From the NCBI GenBank assembly GCA_963678675.1, contig OY783191.1, positions 28,106,955 to 28,170,954 of the forward strand: 64,000 nucleotides of DNA, read 5' to 3'. Shown here in pieces: positions 43,784 to 54,312 of the stretch. Numbering within the stretch: the first letter of the stretch is position 1; each line of letters starts with the position of its first letter. The notes under the pieces are model-generated. The model had not been told where the DNA came from. It searched no databases and saw only the letters and a program-made list of their open reading frames with translations. Origin of the DNA: Xiphydria camelus (Eukaryota; Arthropoda; Insecta; Hymenoptera; Xiphydriidae). A program made the translations under genes and the position numbers.

Positions 43784-44280
43784 GACTGCTGGAAACGGCT
43801 CGTAAGGAATGCCGTATGCTTCGGCACAAAAGGGCGGGTTTTTTCCATTTCACAATGTGAGAAGAAAATTTCGAGAAAGTGGAAGAGTAAAAACGTGAAA
43901 AAGACTCCGGGGTTGCGCGCAGATACGTCGACGTTCCGTGATGCGCCCGTCCAGGGACAGGCATATACGCGTCTCGAAGGCTGAATTTATATTTATGGGA
44001 GGTCAACCCTGGACGATAACGGAGAGCAAAGGATGCTCGTGTCCTCCCGCGAGTCTAGTGAAAGTTGGGAAGGGTTCGCGGAGCCCTGCGCGTGCCAAAA
44101 CAATAAATAATGACTTCACTCCCATAAGACTCTTTGTCGGTAGTATACTCATTTCGGCCATATTGGATTTTTCGAACTAAGCTCCTCCCCCATGTCAGAT
44201 CCCAATTCTCGGGCCATGAGAACGTCGCAGCATCCCCTCTTCTCCCTACCTACCCTATCTCATTCCTCGAGTGACCTTCT
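43784..44280. other. Transposon interior without a supported gene
   Basis: Mixed-composition sequence with frames on both strands but no recognised domain; probably more of the SWIM-containing relic. Confidence 0.4.
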
Positions 44281-44917
44281 AGTCCAGGGAAATAAGGCAT
44301 ATAAAAACCCCATCTGCGGCATGAGAGAAAGCAAGCTAGATTTTTGCAGAGATCTTCGTTTTGATGTTCTAATGAAGCATCAAAAAATCTCATATGCTCA
44401 CCCTTGTGCGTCTCGAAATATCGAAGGTCAAAGGTCATGAAAATCAGTTTTTTGCGAAAATCTCGCTTCCGGCTAGTCTGATGTCTTAAGAAGTTTTAAC
44501 AAAATTTACGTAAAACAGTATTCTCTACAAGTTTGATTCTATACATTTTTTTGTACGATCAACTGTTTTCGAGATATACCGTGAAGAAGCGGGAGCGCGC
44601 ATTTTTGAATAGCTAATACTGTATATACTGCTTAGCTATAACTATAAATGCACTTTTCTTAGTAGTTACTAAAAAATTGAATTCCTATTATTGTTTCAAT
44701 TAAAAGTTTGTTCATTTATAAAAAAATATAATAAATAATTCATAACAAATAATGCATACTTTTCCGCACTACTTTTGAAGTAGAATGGAAGGCGCGTTTT
44801 TTTAACATATGTTACTGCAACCACACATGTACCTACTAACCTAATCCATGTTTACCCTACTGGCCTAATCCATGTTTTCGATATTAACCAAAGTTGCTGA
44901 ACAGTAACCGATTCACG

Positions 44918-45735
44918 TCTTCCGCAGTTGCCGGCGTGCTTTATGTTTCCTCTTCTTCGTCCTCGTCTTCTTCAGGTCCCTCAAGTAGTTTTGTCTTCAT
45001 CATCATACGCTTCCGCTGTATCTAATTGCAAAATCTCTTCAGGCTCATGGCCACTGAAGTTTTCAATGTCTTGCAATTCTGAGGAAGGATTCAGGCATGC
45101 CTGTCCGTGACACTAACCACAAACTGTAGAGCATGGTAGTCCTACTTTTCTACATCCACACTGCGCACCACATCCTTTTTTACAATTGCAGAAGATTGTG
45201 TTTAATAGTTCGTCTGGGGCAGGTGGCAATAGTGTTGTTTTCGGCTCTAGCATCTCGTTTTTTAAAGATCTATAACTGAGAGTTTTGCTCCGATTGACTT
45301 GAAATTTGGAAGCAACATTCTTTAAATGTTTTACTATAAGAAAAGGCAATTTAAAAAATGGATTTTTAGACCCCCCCCCCCCCCCCCCTAAAAGAACAAG
45401 CAAATCAATGTCTTCTCTAATGATGACGGCGGTTCTTTCTCTTTCCGATACTTCGATGGCTGTTTCGATGATTAGGACATCCGCATCATCCTTGGCTTAT
45501 ATTGTAGAGATGTTAGTAGCTTGTAATTGTTCAATAAGCATTTCAATAAAAATGTTTTTGTTGCATCGGTTTGATAAGAACTTTTCTTGGCTGATTGGCA
45601 CATTCATTGTTGCATCAAAGCGAACTTCATAAGATGTAGACAGTGCAGTAGTTCGTCTTAATTGCTCCATTGCTTTTATATTTTTAAAATTGTCTGACTA
45701 ACCGTCAAATATAACAATTATGTTAGAACTTAGAT
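44918..45735 (-). pseudogene. CXC (tesmin/TSO1-like) domain protein relic
   Basis: On the minus strand: NIIVIFDG, a stop, SDNFKNIKAMEQLRRTTALS, YEVRFDATMNVPISQEKFLS, a stop, AKDDADVLIIETAIEVSERE and EDIDLLVLL, then an 18-base poly-C/G run (45371-45388) with a frameshift, KTLSYRSLKNEMLEPKTTLL, and the Cys-rich CNCKKGCGAQCGCRKVGLPC, another stop, and an acidic tail. The DADVLI...EDIDLLVLL block resembles PIN/XPG-like nuclease folds; the Cys cluster resembles CXC repeats. Proteins of this layout are repeated in insect genomes and look transposon-borne. At least four lesions. Confidence 0.55.
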
Positions 45736-45875
45736 TGAAGACTTCAATGGCCATGAGCCTGAAGAGATTTTGCAATTAGATACAGCGAAAGCGTGTGATG
45801 ATGAAAACAATATTGTGGTAGAACTACTTGAGGAACCTGAAGAAGACGAGGACGAAGAAGAGGAAACATAAAGCA
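45735..45875 (+). pseudogene. Inverted partial copy of the CXC gene's 3' end
   Basis: The plus strand reads DFNGHEPEEILQLDTAKA, then an acidic tail EEPEEDEDEEEET and stop, matching the minus-strand tail encoded at 44940-45075. It marks the inner limit of the right arm. Confidence 0.6.
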
Positions 45876-47334
45876 CGCTGGCAATTGCGAAAGACGTGAA
45901 TCGGTTACTGTTCAGAAACCATATCTAAAAAAACGCGCCTTGCATTCTACTTCAAAAGTGGTGCGGAAAAGGATGCATTTTTTGTTATTAATTATTTATT
46001 ATATTCTTTTTTATAAATGAACAAACTTTTAACTGAAATAATAATAGGAATTCAATTTTTGAGTATAACTACTAAGAAAAGTGCATTTATAGTTATAGCT
46101 AAACAGTATACTGCCCAACTATGGAGAAAGGCAGTAATTGCTAACCGACAAATTTGTGGAAAATCAACTTTAAATTCGATGCCTTTTGCCGAAGGGTTTC
46201 CAAGACAGATTACTAATAAAACCTACCTTTAACACTACGAAAGGGTACAAAATGTAGGTACAAAATAATTGAAGATATTCAATGGTACCAAGAAACGCAC
46301 TTCGATTTGTTTTGCTAATTACTGCCTTTCTCCATAATTGGGTAGTATATAGACTATTACCTATTCAAAAATGCGCGCTCCCGCTCCTTCACGCTATATC
46401 TCGAAAACGGTTGATATTACAAAAAAATGTATAGAATCAAACTTGTAGAGAATGCTGTTTTACGTAAATTTTGTTAAAACTTCTTAAGACATCAGACTAA
46501 CCGGAAGCGAGATTTTCGCAAAAAACTGATTTTCATGACCTTTGACCTTTGATATATCGAGACGCACAAGGGTGAGCATATGAGACTTTTTGGTGCTTCA
46601 TTAGAACATCAAAACGAAGATCTCTGCAAAAATCCAGCTTGCTTTCTCTCATTCCGCAGAGGAAGTCTTACTTCCCTGGACTATTCCTTCTACAGGAATA
46701 TACGCATAAAGAAAGAAATATGCCAACAACGCGAGGATTTCTAATGCATGAGTTTTAATTTGAGGGAGCTTTGAATAGCCCGCGTTCTTTAGCGGAAATT
46801 AAACCAATCGGAATGCTTCAAGACAGTGTTCATAACTGATAGATAAAACAGTACTGAAATACGCTACTATTCGGATAACTGTCAGATAAGAATAACTGTT
46901 AGATAGTTATCTGACACATTTAACTGGACATTGATAAACCGGCCCTGAGTCGGTAACGCGATATATGATAAGGTAGGTGCGGGTAATAAGGCCAAGGGAG
47001 ATCTGAAATAAAATAAAAACTATGTATCCGAATTAACAAATTTTAATGATAATTAAAGCTATAGATCAATTACCTGCTATAAAATATAATGAAAAAAGTG
47101 CAACTTCTGCCGTAAATAAACACAAACCTAAACATTTTAAAAAACCTTGTCAGTAGGCCTTATTATATCTACCTTAGCCTTATAGTAGGATAATAAGGTC
47201 TAAGACTTTAACATAGGTACATAAATAATACAAATTGGCACCTTTTTAATTTGGCAATTGATATCAATAATAATAAATATGCATTAATCAAGCCTAAAGT
47301 CTTAAAAATAACAACAAATTTCTTTGTTTAACAG

Positions 47335-47440
47335 CCATCAGGACACTCAAAATTATCTGTATCATCTGCTGACAAACCGACGCACTCCTCATGATACCAC
47401 TTGCCGTATTTTGAACATTGCCTCATATCAGCCTAGTTCT
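47335..47440 (-). pseudogene. C-terminal PHD-like finger relic of a Tigger-type transposase
   Basis: The minus strand reads QCSKYGKWYHEECVGLSADD and FECPDGC then stop. A Cys-rich W-Y-H-E-x-C finger ends many Tigger/pogo transposases in insects. Upstream frames (to about 47690) are broken. Confidence 0.5.
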
Positions 47441-47776
47441 GTTTAGTACCACTTCTACCTTTGAGGGTTGAGGTCTTTTTTATTTTCTTCTCTTCCTTGT
47501 TTTTATCAAACAGCTCTTTGGTGACTGGAGTCCCCCTGTAATTTATGGCTTTTCTTCTAAATGTTGGTGTTTTTTTTAGTATTTTTGACCGGTGTAGGCA
47601 TAAACTGCTGAAATGCTGTTCTTTTTATTTACACCAAGTCCTTTTCAGACCACAATGCTCGTTTGGGGGACATCGTAGTTATAGTCACTAAAAATAACAA
47701 TAAATCAATTAGTAAACAGTTGTAATTACTTATTTACATTCCTAACACTTTGAAAAAGACACAAAATAAAGTATAA

Positions 47777-48611
47777 TGTTCCGTCGCACCGAACGACGGA
47801 ACCCCAAAATAGCCCGATCGAACATTCACGATTTACCGCTAATCCTATCTTCGAGGAAAGGGTTTGTTTCGGCTATTACGCCGATGGCAAACTACCCGAG
47901 TTCACGCTTTCCTGGAAGGTAGGTATGAAACGGTACTCGACGCGTCGTTCCCTTCGGTACACGCTTTAATGTGTACCGCATAATCTTTACAATCGGCAGC
48001 CTCGAAAGTAGGAATGTCGAATCCAGGCGATGACCGATCGGGGGGAACCTTATACCTGGCGCATTCCGATCCGACGATTAGCCAATTTAGGGAACCGGAC
48101 GCTTCCTCACGATCGAGAAAGAGCGTCCGGTATTCTTGGACATTTGGATACGTCATGCGGGTACCGTTAGCCACGGTACCCCGCTTCTTGGTTACCGAGT
48201 CTCGAAGGTTCCCAGCGTCATCGCCTGCTCCCCCGACATTCCTCCTTCGACCAATAAGGGTGCATAGCGTCAAGCGACGCTACCCCTTCCGCCTACCAAA
48301 GGACGGTTAATATAAGTCGGAATCAGCCGCCGTTGCTTCAATGTACTATCTACCGTCAATCATCAAGTCAGCAACGTGCGGAGTTCCGTGTATAACCCGT
48401 CTCGCAGTCGTTAAGACCACCAAGGTTCTTTTGGCCGAGCCAAACGGGATATCGCGGAACTATAGTGCATTCATGCAAAATCATTGAAACAGCCGATAGG
48501 TTGAAAAATACCTTCCGGTAGTTCGGTCAGTTTGTTAGCCGCGTCACTCACGTGTACCCGGGATTTACGACCCCGGGGAGATCCGTACCTAGATCGCGTG
48601 GCGACCGAACA
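47777..48611 (+). repeat. 5' LTR of the BEL/Pao element (835 bp)
   Basis: Begins TGTTCCGTCGCACCGAACGA and ends GTGGCGACCGAACA (TG...CA). Same length as the 3' LTR and identical as far as I compared. TATAAG at 48311 is a likely promoter. TATAA at 47772-47776 is the target duplication. Confidence 0.93.
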
Positions 48612-48617
48612 TAAATT

Positions 48618-48635
48618 TGGTCCTTCGAGCCGGAT
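48618..48635 (+). other. Primer binding site complementary to tRNA-Tyr
   Basis: TGGTCCTTCGAGCCGGAT lies 6 bp after the 5' LTR. Its complement ends CTCGAAGGACCA, matching from memory the 3' end (with CCA) of insect tRNA-Tyr, whose acceptor begins CCTTCGA. Confidence 0.75.
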
Positions 48636-48922
48636 ATCAGTGACGGAATAAAATCAGTCCGCGAATATTCAAATCGGGTTGTGCAGATTTCAATCCACGA
48701 GCATACAACTACCGGATTCCAACGACGGAATCAAATCAGTTCACGAGTGCTAGCTACCGGTTGGCGTAAGATTCAAGTATCGCGACCGCGCAGTGAAAAC
48801 CGACTGTTCGCGAATTCACTAGTGAGTAGATCGAACGTTTTCGTGCGTGTATCAGTGACTCTTTTCGGCCAGTGTGTGTCTCAAGTTTCAAGTGGGTGTA
48901 CCGTGCACGCATTAACAGCACC

Positions 48923-50215
48923 ATGACGGAGAGAGGAGCATCAGCGCCAACATCGAAAGCCGAGCAGGTGAAGACGCTCGTCATCCGACGCGGACACATC
49001 AAGACACAGTTGACCAACTATAAAAAATTCATCGACGCCTTCGCAAGGGAGCAGGATCTAGATAGGCTTCAGATCAGAACAGAAAAACTCGACGAGATGA
49101 TGAAGAATCTAGAAGACATACAAGTCGCCCTGGAAGTTCTCGAACCTGAACAAAATCACGATCAGGTAGGTTTCGAAATGACCGAAGCGTATTACGACCT
49201 CCTCGCAGAAGCCAACCGGTATCTCCGGCCAGCAACTCAACCTCAGAGGGCAGGAGCAACAGCCTCATCGGACAACCAGTCTGGTTACGCAACCAGTCGA
49301 CAGATCGCCACCATCAAGTTGCCTAAAATCGATTTACCAAAGTTTGATGGAGCGTACGAAAATTGGTTGGATTTCCGCGACGCCTTTACATCAATGATCG
49401 GCAATCAAGACCAATTATCGAATGTTCAGAAGTTACAGTACTTGCGGGCTTCACTCACCGATGAGGCAGCAAAGACGATTAAATCATTCGAGACAACCAG
49501 TGACAATTACATACAAGCATGGGAGCTGTTAAAGGTGACATATGACAACAGTCGACTAATAATCCAGCGTCACCTCAAGATGCTTTTCGAGCTTCCCACT
49601 CTTCGGACGGAATCAGCAGAAGAGATACGGAAACTCACCAACAGCGTTCAGCAGCACTTGCGCGCCCTGAAGTCACTTGGAGCTCCGACGGAGTATTGGG
49701 ATATCATAGTAAGTCACATGGTCATTTCTAAACTTGACCGCCACACCCTGCGAGAGTGGGAAAGGACACTCACTACCACGACGACGCCCACCTTCAATGA
49801 GCTACTTACGTTCCTGAGGCAAGCGGCCTCGTATTCGGACTCGTCGCTTACGACTTCGAGCCGCTCTTCAACTACGCATCTGGAAACCGTTACCACATCG
49901 AAACAGGTACGCAAAGGGGGGCATTCGACTTTACTCACAAACGTCAAGCAGGATACAAAATGTCCAATATGCGAGGGAGATCATCCGCCGTACTGGTGCG
50001 GAAAATTGTTAGCATTAACAACGGCTGAGAGGATTGAAGCCGTCAAAACCGCAGCACTGTGTCTCAATTGTTTGCGTGCTGGTCATCGGTCGCCACAGTG
50101 CACTTCCTCAAGGTGCCCGAAGTGTAAGGGTAAACATAATGGATTGCTGCACCTCGACGGAGGAGCCGCTCAACACACCACGAGCCTATTAAGCACCGAC
50201 GATCAACCAGCATGA
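48923..50215 (+). CDS. gag: BEL/Pao Gag
   Basis: The likely start is the ATG at 48923 (MTERGASAPTSKAEQ), giving 430 residues; the frame is open to 48872. The middle (IDLPKFDGAYENWLDFRDAF, then LQYLRASLTDEAAKTIKSFE) is the DUF1759-type Gag core. The C-terminus holds zinc-binding clusters: CPICEGDHPPYWC, a CCHC knuckle CLNCLRAGHRSPQC (C-x2-C-x4-H-x4-C) and CPKCKGKHNGLLH. The frame ends at TGA 50213-50215, and pol continues in the same frame. Gag forms the particle and binds genomic RNA. No lesions were seen. Confidence 0.9.
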   Translation: MTERGASAPTSKAEQVKTLVIRRGHIKTQLTNYKKFIDAFAREQDLDRLQIRTEKLDEMMKNLEDIQVALEVLEPEQNHDQVGFEMTEAYYDLLAEANRYLRPATQPQRAGATASSDNQSGYATSRQIATIKLPKIDLPKFDGAYENWLDFRDAFTSMIGNQDQLSNVQKLQYLRASLTDEAAKTIKSFETTSDNYIQAWELLKVTYDNSRLIIQRHLKMLFELPTLRTESAEEIRKLTNSVQQHLRALKSLGAPTEYWDIIVSHMVISKLDRHTLREWERTLTTTTTPTFNELLTFLRQAASYSDSSLTTSSRSSTTHLETVTTSKQVRKGGHSTLLTNVKQDTKCPICEGDHPPYWCGKLLALTTAERIEAVKTAALCLNCLRAGHRSPQCTSSRCPKCKGKHNGLLHLDGGAAQHTTSLLSTDDQPA

Positions 50216-50219
50216 CTAG
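50213..50219 (+). promoter_or_regulatory. Candidate stop-codon readthrough site UGA-CUAG
   Basis: The gag stop is followed directly by CTAG (TGACTAG), the best known leaky-stop context. Pol is in the same frame with no stop after it and no ATG before the protease motif. Confidence 0.6.
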
Positions 50220-53200
50220 CGTCGAGCGCGCCAGCCGTTCGCGCGATAACGACGTTGGCATCGAGCATTCTGAGCAAAGATATATTATTGACGGCTGTCG
50301 TAAACGTACACGATAAGGAAGGCCATCATCACCGCTGTCGGACACTCCTTGATACGTGCTCCAGCACTAATTTCATTACAGAACGTCTCGCGAGGTCATT
50401 AAAACTCCCAATGGAGAGATGCGAAATCCCAGTCGGAGCGTTGAACAACGCCAACACGATGGCTCATTTTGTGGTCAGGGTGACCATGGAATCCAGACTA
50501 AATGGATACACACGGACGCTTACTTATCTAACAGTTCCCAACATCATAGGGTTACAACCGAGCGAACCGATCGATAGGAGTATACTCAAGATTCCTAAGA
50601 ATGTTTCGCTAGCCGATCCATCTTTCCATCAACCAGCCGAAGTGGACATGCTCATAGGATCTGGACCCACGTTAGCAATGATGTGTATCGGTCAGGTAAA
50701 GCTTAATAAGGACGACCACCCTGATCTCAGACTGCAGAAGACGCAATTAGGATGGGTCATCGGGGGGGGTGCAGGCAGCACTAACCCATCAGACATCAAG
50801 CGGACATGCTTGGCTACAACGAGCATCGAGGAATCGATAAGCAAATTCTGGGAGATCGAAGAGGTACCACAGCGACTCCATTTATCCTCTGAAGAACAGG
50901 CATGCGAAGACTACTTCCTCAAGACCGTTGCCCGAGAGGTAAGTGGCAAATATGTCGTGTCACTTCCTTTCAACGACAAGCAATGTAAGTTGGGAGAATC
51001 AAGATCATGCGCCGAGAAGCGATTCCATGGGTTGGAACGCAAATTCAAGAGGGACCCCAACTTTGGCGACCAATACAAGGCCGTTTTCAACGAGTATTTG
51101 CAACTGGGCCATATGACCGAAGCCAGAGAAGACAGCCTCGACGAGGAAGGTTTCTACCTGCCGCATCATGCCGTTATCAAGGAGACCAGTACGACTACGA
51201 AACTCCGAGTTGTCTTTGACGGATCGGCCAAATCCAATTCCGGAGTTTCCTTGAACAACGCCCTCATGGTTGGTCCCACCATCCAGGATGACATCTTCTC
51301 ACTACTGCTCCGATTCCGCACTCATCGGTACGTCATGACTGCAGACATAGAAAAGATGTACCGCCAAGTCTGGGTCAGGGAGGAGGATCGTAAATACCAA
51401 CGGGTGATCTGGAGGAATCCGCAAAATGAGATGAAGGTATACGAGCTCAACACGATTACCTTCGGATTATCTGCGGCTCCATATCTAGCCATCCGATGTT
51501 TGCACCGGCTAGCCGACGATGGAGCACATGCCTATCCGGTTGCGTCACGCATATTAAAACGCGATCTGTACGTCGACGACGTCCTCACTGGAGCAAACAC
51601 AATACAGAAGGCTATCAAAATTCGCAACGAACTCATCGAGTTACTTCAGCAAGGAGGCTTCAATTTACGACAATGGGCCTCTAATGATACTCAACTTCTG
51701 AAGGGACTGACCGAAGGCAGCACTCGGCGAAGATTGCACAAAGAAGACTGTACCATCAGGACTTTGGGGGTCGATTGGGACTCTCAGTCGGACAACATCA
51801 CCTACACTGCAGAATCGATAAAACCTGGCGACAAGGTTACAAAGAGAGTCATCTTATCTCAAATCGCGAAGATCTTCGACCCTCTGGGACTTTTAGGCCC
51901 GGTGGTATCCAGAGCAAAAATCATGATGCAGAATCTCTGGCGGCAGAGTTTGACTTGGGATGAATCTGTTCCGTCCAATATCCACACTGAGTGGACCACG
52001 TTTGTAGCGCAATTCAAAATTCTTAATAATATTGCATTTGAGCGACAGATGATCATCACGGACGCCAGAGAAGTACAGATGCATGGTTTCTGCGATGCGA
52101 GCGAACGGGCATACGGAGCCTGCATATACATCAGATCCGAGGATCAAGAAGGACGAGGAGAAGTGGTGTTAGCATGCGCCAAATCCAGAGTAGCACCTTT
52201 GAAGAATATCTCACTGCCTAGGTTGGAATTATGCGGAGCATTGCTACTGGCAGAACTGTATGTGTCAACACGACGAGCGTTACCAATTGCCGTCGACCGG
52301 ACGGTGTTCTGGTCCGACTCTACCATCACTTTGCACTGGATTAATACCGAACCACATCGACTTCCAACGTTCATCGCAAATCGAATTTCTGCTATACAAG
52401 AGAAGACGGACGCCAGCACTTGGAAACACGTACGGTCAGCTGATAACCCAGCTGACCACCTATCCCGAGGCCTGTCACCATCCGAATTTGTGCAAAAATC
52501 AAACTGGGAAAAAGGACCGATTTGGTTACGACAATCTGAATCTGCGTGGCCACAGTTGGATTTGATATTCCCATCAGAAGTTCCTGAACAACGAAAAGCG
52601 TATTGTCTTACGCTCAACACGGAGAGGAACGAAATTCTCCATCGATACTCCTCAATCATCACACTTCGGCGTACAGTGGCCTACTGTCTCCGAGTCAAAC
52701 GAGGCAATAACTTCGAGGGACCTGTGACAGCCGAAGAAATCGAACAGGCAGACCGTCGGATTGTACGGTGTGTTCAACATGCAACTTTCGTCGAGGACAT
52801 CAAGGAACTAAAGAAAGGGAACGGAACATCACGGAGTACCAGATTGAAATCACTCAACCCGTTCCTAGACAATGACGATTTGTTACGTGTGGGAGGACGA
52901 TTGAGGAACGCCGATGTTCCCTACGCACAACGACATCCAATGTTATTGCCAAAGAATCACCACGTGACAACAATGCTCATCCGTTACGAGCATTTGAAAA
53001 ATCATCATGCAGGTACGCAGACAACTCTTTACGCACTACGACAAAAATATTGGATTCTAGACGGCCGGAATCAAGTCCGGAAGGTCATCCGACAATGCAT
53101 CAAATGCATCCGTGCTGATCCTCCTCCAATCAATTACGTCATGGGTCAGTTGCCCCGGGCTCGAACCGCGGAAGCTAGGCCATTCAGTAACACGGGGATC

Positions 53201-54115
53201 GACTACTGCGGACCATTTTTCATCAAGGAGAAGAAATTCCGCAATCGAACTCGTGTGAAGGTTTACGTGGCAGTGTTCGTATGCCTTGTATTGAAAGCCA
53301 TCCATCTGGAAGTAGTCAGCGACTTGACTACAGACGGGTTTATGGCGGCACTCAAACGGTTCATCGCTCGACGAGGAAAACCACGGCACATATACACCGA
53401 TAATGGCACGAATTTCGTTGGAGCTAGGAACGAGCTAGCCGAGCTCTCCACCATTTTTTCAAACGAATCACAAGATCCTCGCATCCAAAGGGACCTTGCC
53501 AATGAAGGTATTACGTGGCATCATACTCCTCCACTAACGCCGCATTTTGGTGGACTATGGGAAGCTGGCGTAAAATCTTTCAAACACCATCTGAAACGGA
53601 TTTCCGGAGAGCAATTATTCACCTTCGAGGAATTCAATACGTTAACAATCGAAATCGAGGGAATCCTGAATGGACGCCCCTTGACGCCTATATCCACAGA
53701 CCCCAACGACATCAATGTCCTCACTCCCGCTCATTTTCTAATCGGTGATGCACCAAGGAACCTACCCGAAACAAATTTTGAAGCCGTTCCATCAAACCGA
53801 TTATCCACTTGGCAGCATATTCAGAAGGTGAAACGACATTTTTGGATGCGGTGGCAAAAAGAGTATATCAGCGAACTCACCACGCGGAGCAAGTGGACCA
53901 ATGGATCACACGACATCAAAGAAGGGACCATCGTCATAATTCGAGAGGAGCGACTACCACCGAACCAATGGGCATTGGGTCGAATCACCAGGACTTATCC
54001 CGGAGACGACGGGATCATTCGAGTCGTGCAGGTGACAACCGCAAACGGTACTTTCAAACGAAATGTGAAAAGACTCGCACCCTTGTTCGATGAACAAGGT
54101 ACAAACAATCAGTAG
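50216..54115 (+). CDS. pol: BEL/Pao Pol (protease, RT, RNase H, integrase)
   Basis: The open frame runs from directly after the gag TGA to TAG at 54113. Seen in order: aspartic protease motif LLDTCSSTNFI (50345), the DTC form found in BEL elements; RT with the first Asp in TADIEKMYRQV (51344) and YVDDV (51569); RNase H with FCDASERAYGA (52094) and VFWSDSTITL; integrase with an HHCC finger (HLKNHH ... CIKC, about 52990-53110) and DDE at 53201 (GIDYCG), 53399 (YTDNGTNF) and 53561 (LWEAG); and a DUF5641-type tail (NQWALGRITRTYPGDDGIIR). It makes and integrates the cDNA copy. No early ATG exists, so it is probably expressed as a Gag-Pol fusion by readthrough of the UGA. Confidence 0.93.
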   Translation, partial: LASSAPAVRAITTLASSILSKDILLTAVVNVHDKEGHHHRCRTLLDTCSSTNFITERLARSLKLPMERCEIPVGALNNANTMAHFVVRVTMESRLNGYTRTLTYLTVPNIIGLQPSEPIDRSILKIPKNVSLADPSFHQPAEVDMLIGSGPTLAMMCIGQVKLNKDDHPDLRLQKTQLGWVIGGGAGSTNPSDIKRTCLATTSIEESISKFWEIEEVPQRLHLSSEEQACEDYFLKTVAREVSGKYVVSLPFNDKQCKLGESRSCAEKRFHGLERKFKRDPNFGDQYKAVFNEYLQLGHMTEAREDSLDEEGFYLPHHAVIKETSTTTKLRVVFDGSAKSNSGVSLNNALMVGPTIQDDIFSLLLRFRTHRYVMTADIEKMYRQVWVREEDRKYQRVIWRNPQNEMKVYELNTITFGLSAAPYLAIRCLHRLADDGAHAYPVASRILKRDLYVDDVLTGANTIQKAIKIRNELIELLQQGGFNLRQWASNDTQLLKGLTEGSTRRRLHKEDCTIRTLGVDWDSQSDNITYTAESIKPGDKVTKRVILSQIAKIFDPLGLLGPVVSRAKIMMQNLWRQSLTWDESVPSNIHTEWTTFVAQFKILNNIAFERQMIITDAREVQMHGFCDASERAYGACIYIRSEDQEGRGEVVLACAKSRVAPLKNISLPRLELCGALLLAELYVSTRRALPIAVDRTVFWSDSTITLHWINTEPHRLPTFIANRISAIQEKTDASTWKHVRSADNPADHLSRGLSPSEFVQKSNWEKGPIWLRQSESAWPQLDLIFPSEVPEQRKAYCLTLNTERNEILHRYSSIITLRRTVAYCLRVKRGNNFEGPVTAEEIEQADRRIVRCVQHATFVEDIKELKKGNGTSRSTRLKSLNPFLDNDDLLRVGGRLRNADVPYAQRHPMLLPKNHHVTTMLIRYEHLKNHHAGTQTTLYALRQKYWILDGRNQVRKVIRQCIKCIRADPPPINYVMGQLPRARTAEARPFSNTGIDYCGPFFIKEKKFRNRTRVKVYVAVFVCLVLKAIHLEVVSDLTTDGFMAALKRFIARRGKPRHIYTDNGTNFVGARNELAELSTIFSNESQDPRIQRDLANEGITWHHTPPLTPHFGGLWEAGVKSFKHHLKRISGEQLFTFEEFNTLTIEIEGILNGRPLTPISTDPNDINVLTPAHFLIGDAPRNLPETNFEAVPSNRLSTWQHIQKVKRHFWMRWQKEYISELTTRSKWTNGSHDIKEGTIVIIREERLPPNQWALGRITRTYPGDDGIIRVVQVTTANGTFKRNVKRLAPLFDEQGTNNQ

Positions 54116-54300
54116 TTAAAGCGTACTCGATAATTTGTACAGTAATTGCGCAATTTCAGCTAGGATACTAGAGGTATCATCTTAGTATTTTAGGTCATCC
54201 AGGTTACATTAATTTAAGATATAAGTAGCAATACATCATTCTATTGTTCCAATTGCAATACATGTAAGCATGCTAGTTTTAGTTTCTCTCTCCGTTCGCA

Positions 54301-54312
54301 ACGGGGGGAGTA
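54301..54312 (+). other. Polypurine tract
   Basis: ACGGGGGGAGTA directly precedes the 3' LTR, the expected place for plus-strand priming. Confidence 0.75.

Larger units (their letters stand above)
44281..46682. mobile_element. Fold-back element with arms over 500 bp, carrying a CXC-domain gene relic
   Basis: AGTCCAGGGAAATAAG (44281) and CTTACTTCCCTGGACT (46682) are inverted ends. The arms extend inward past TTTCATGACCTTTGACCTT-type text, ATGCGCGCTCCCGC, and the AGTAGAATG...GCGCG block (to about 44810 and from about 45925). The centre holds a minus-strand gene relic whose 3' end recurs inverted on the right (45735-45875). Confidence 0.7.
42590..46945. mobile_element. Harbinger-type DNA transposon with 3-bp TGA target duplication
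   Basis: GGGCCGGTTTATCAATGTCC (42590) and GGACATTGATAAACCGGCCC (46945) are exact complements flanked by TGA (42587-42589, 46946-46948). The 3-bp duplication fits the PIF/Harbinger superfamily, as does the N-terminal coding fragment at 42802. Much of the 4.36 kb is later insertions, including the fold-back element 44281-46682. Confidence 0.75.

Noticed and set aside
47902..48273. Antisense 123-codon ORF in the 5' LTR, repeated at 54438-54809
   Set aside because: Identical in both places only because the LTRs are identical; no protein family and wrong strand for the element.
51007..53748. Multiple ORFs of 60-172 codons on both strands within pol
   Set aside because: Shadows of the BEL pol gene in other frames.
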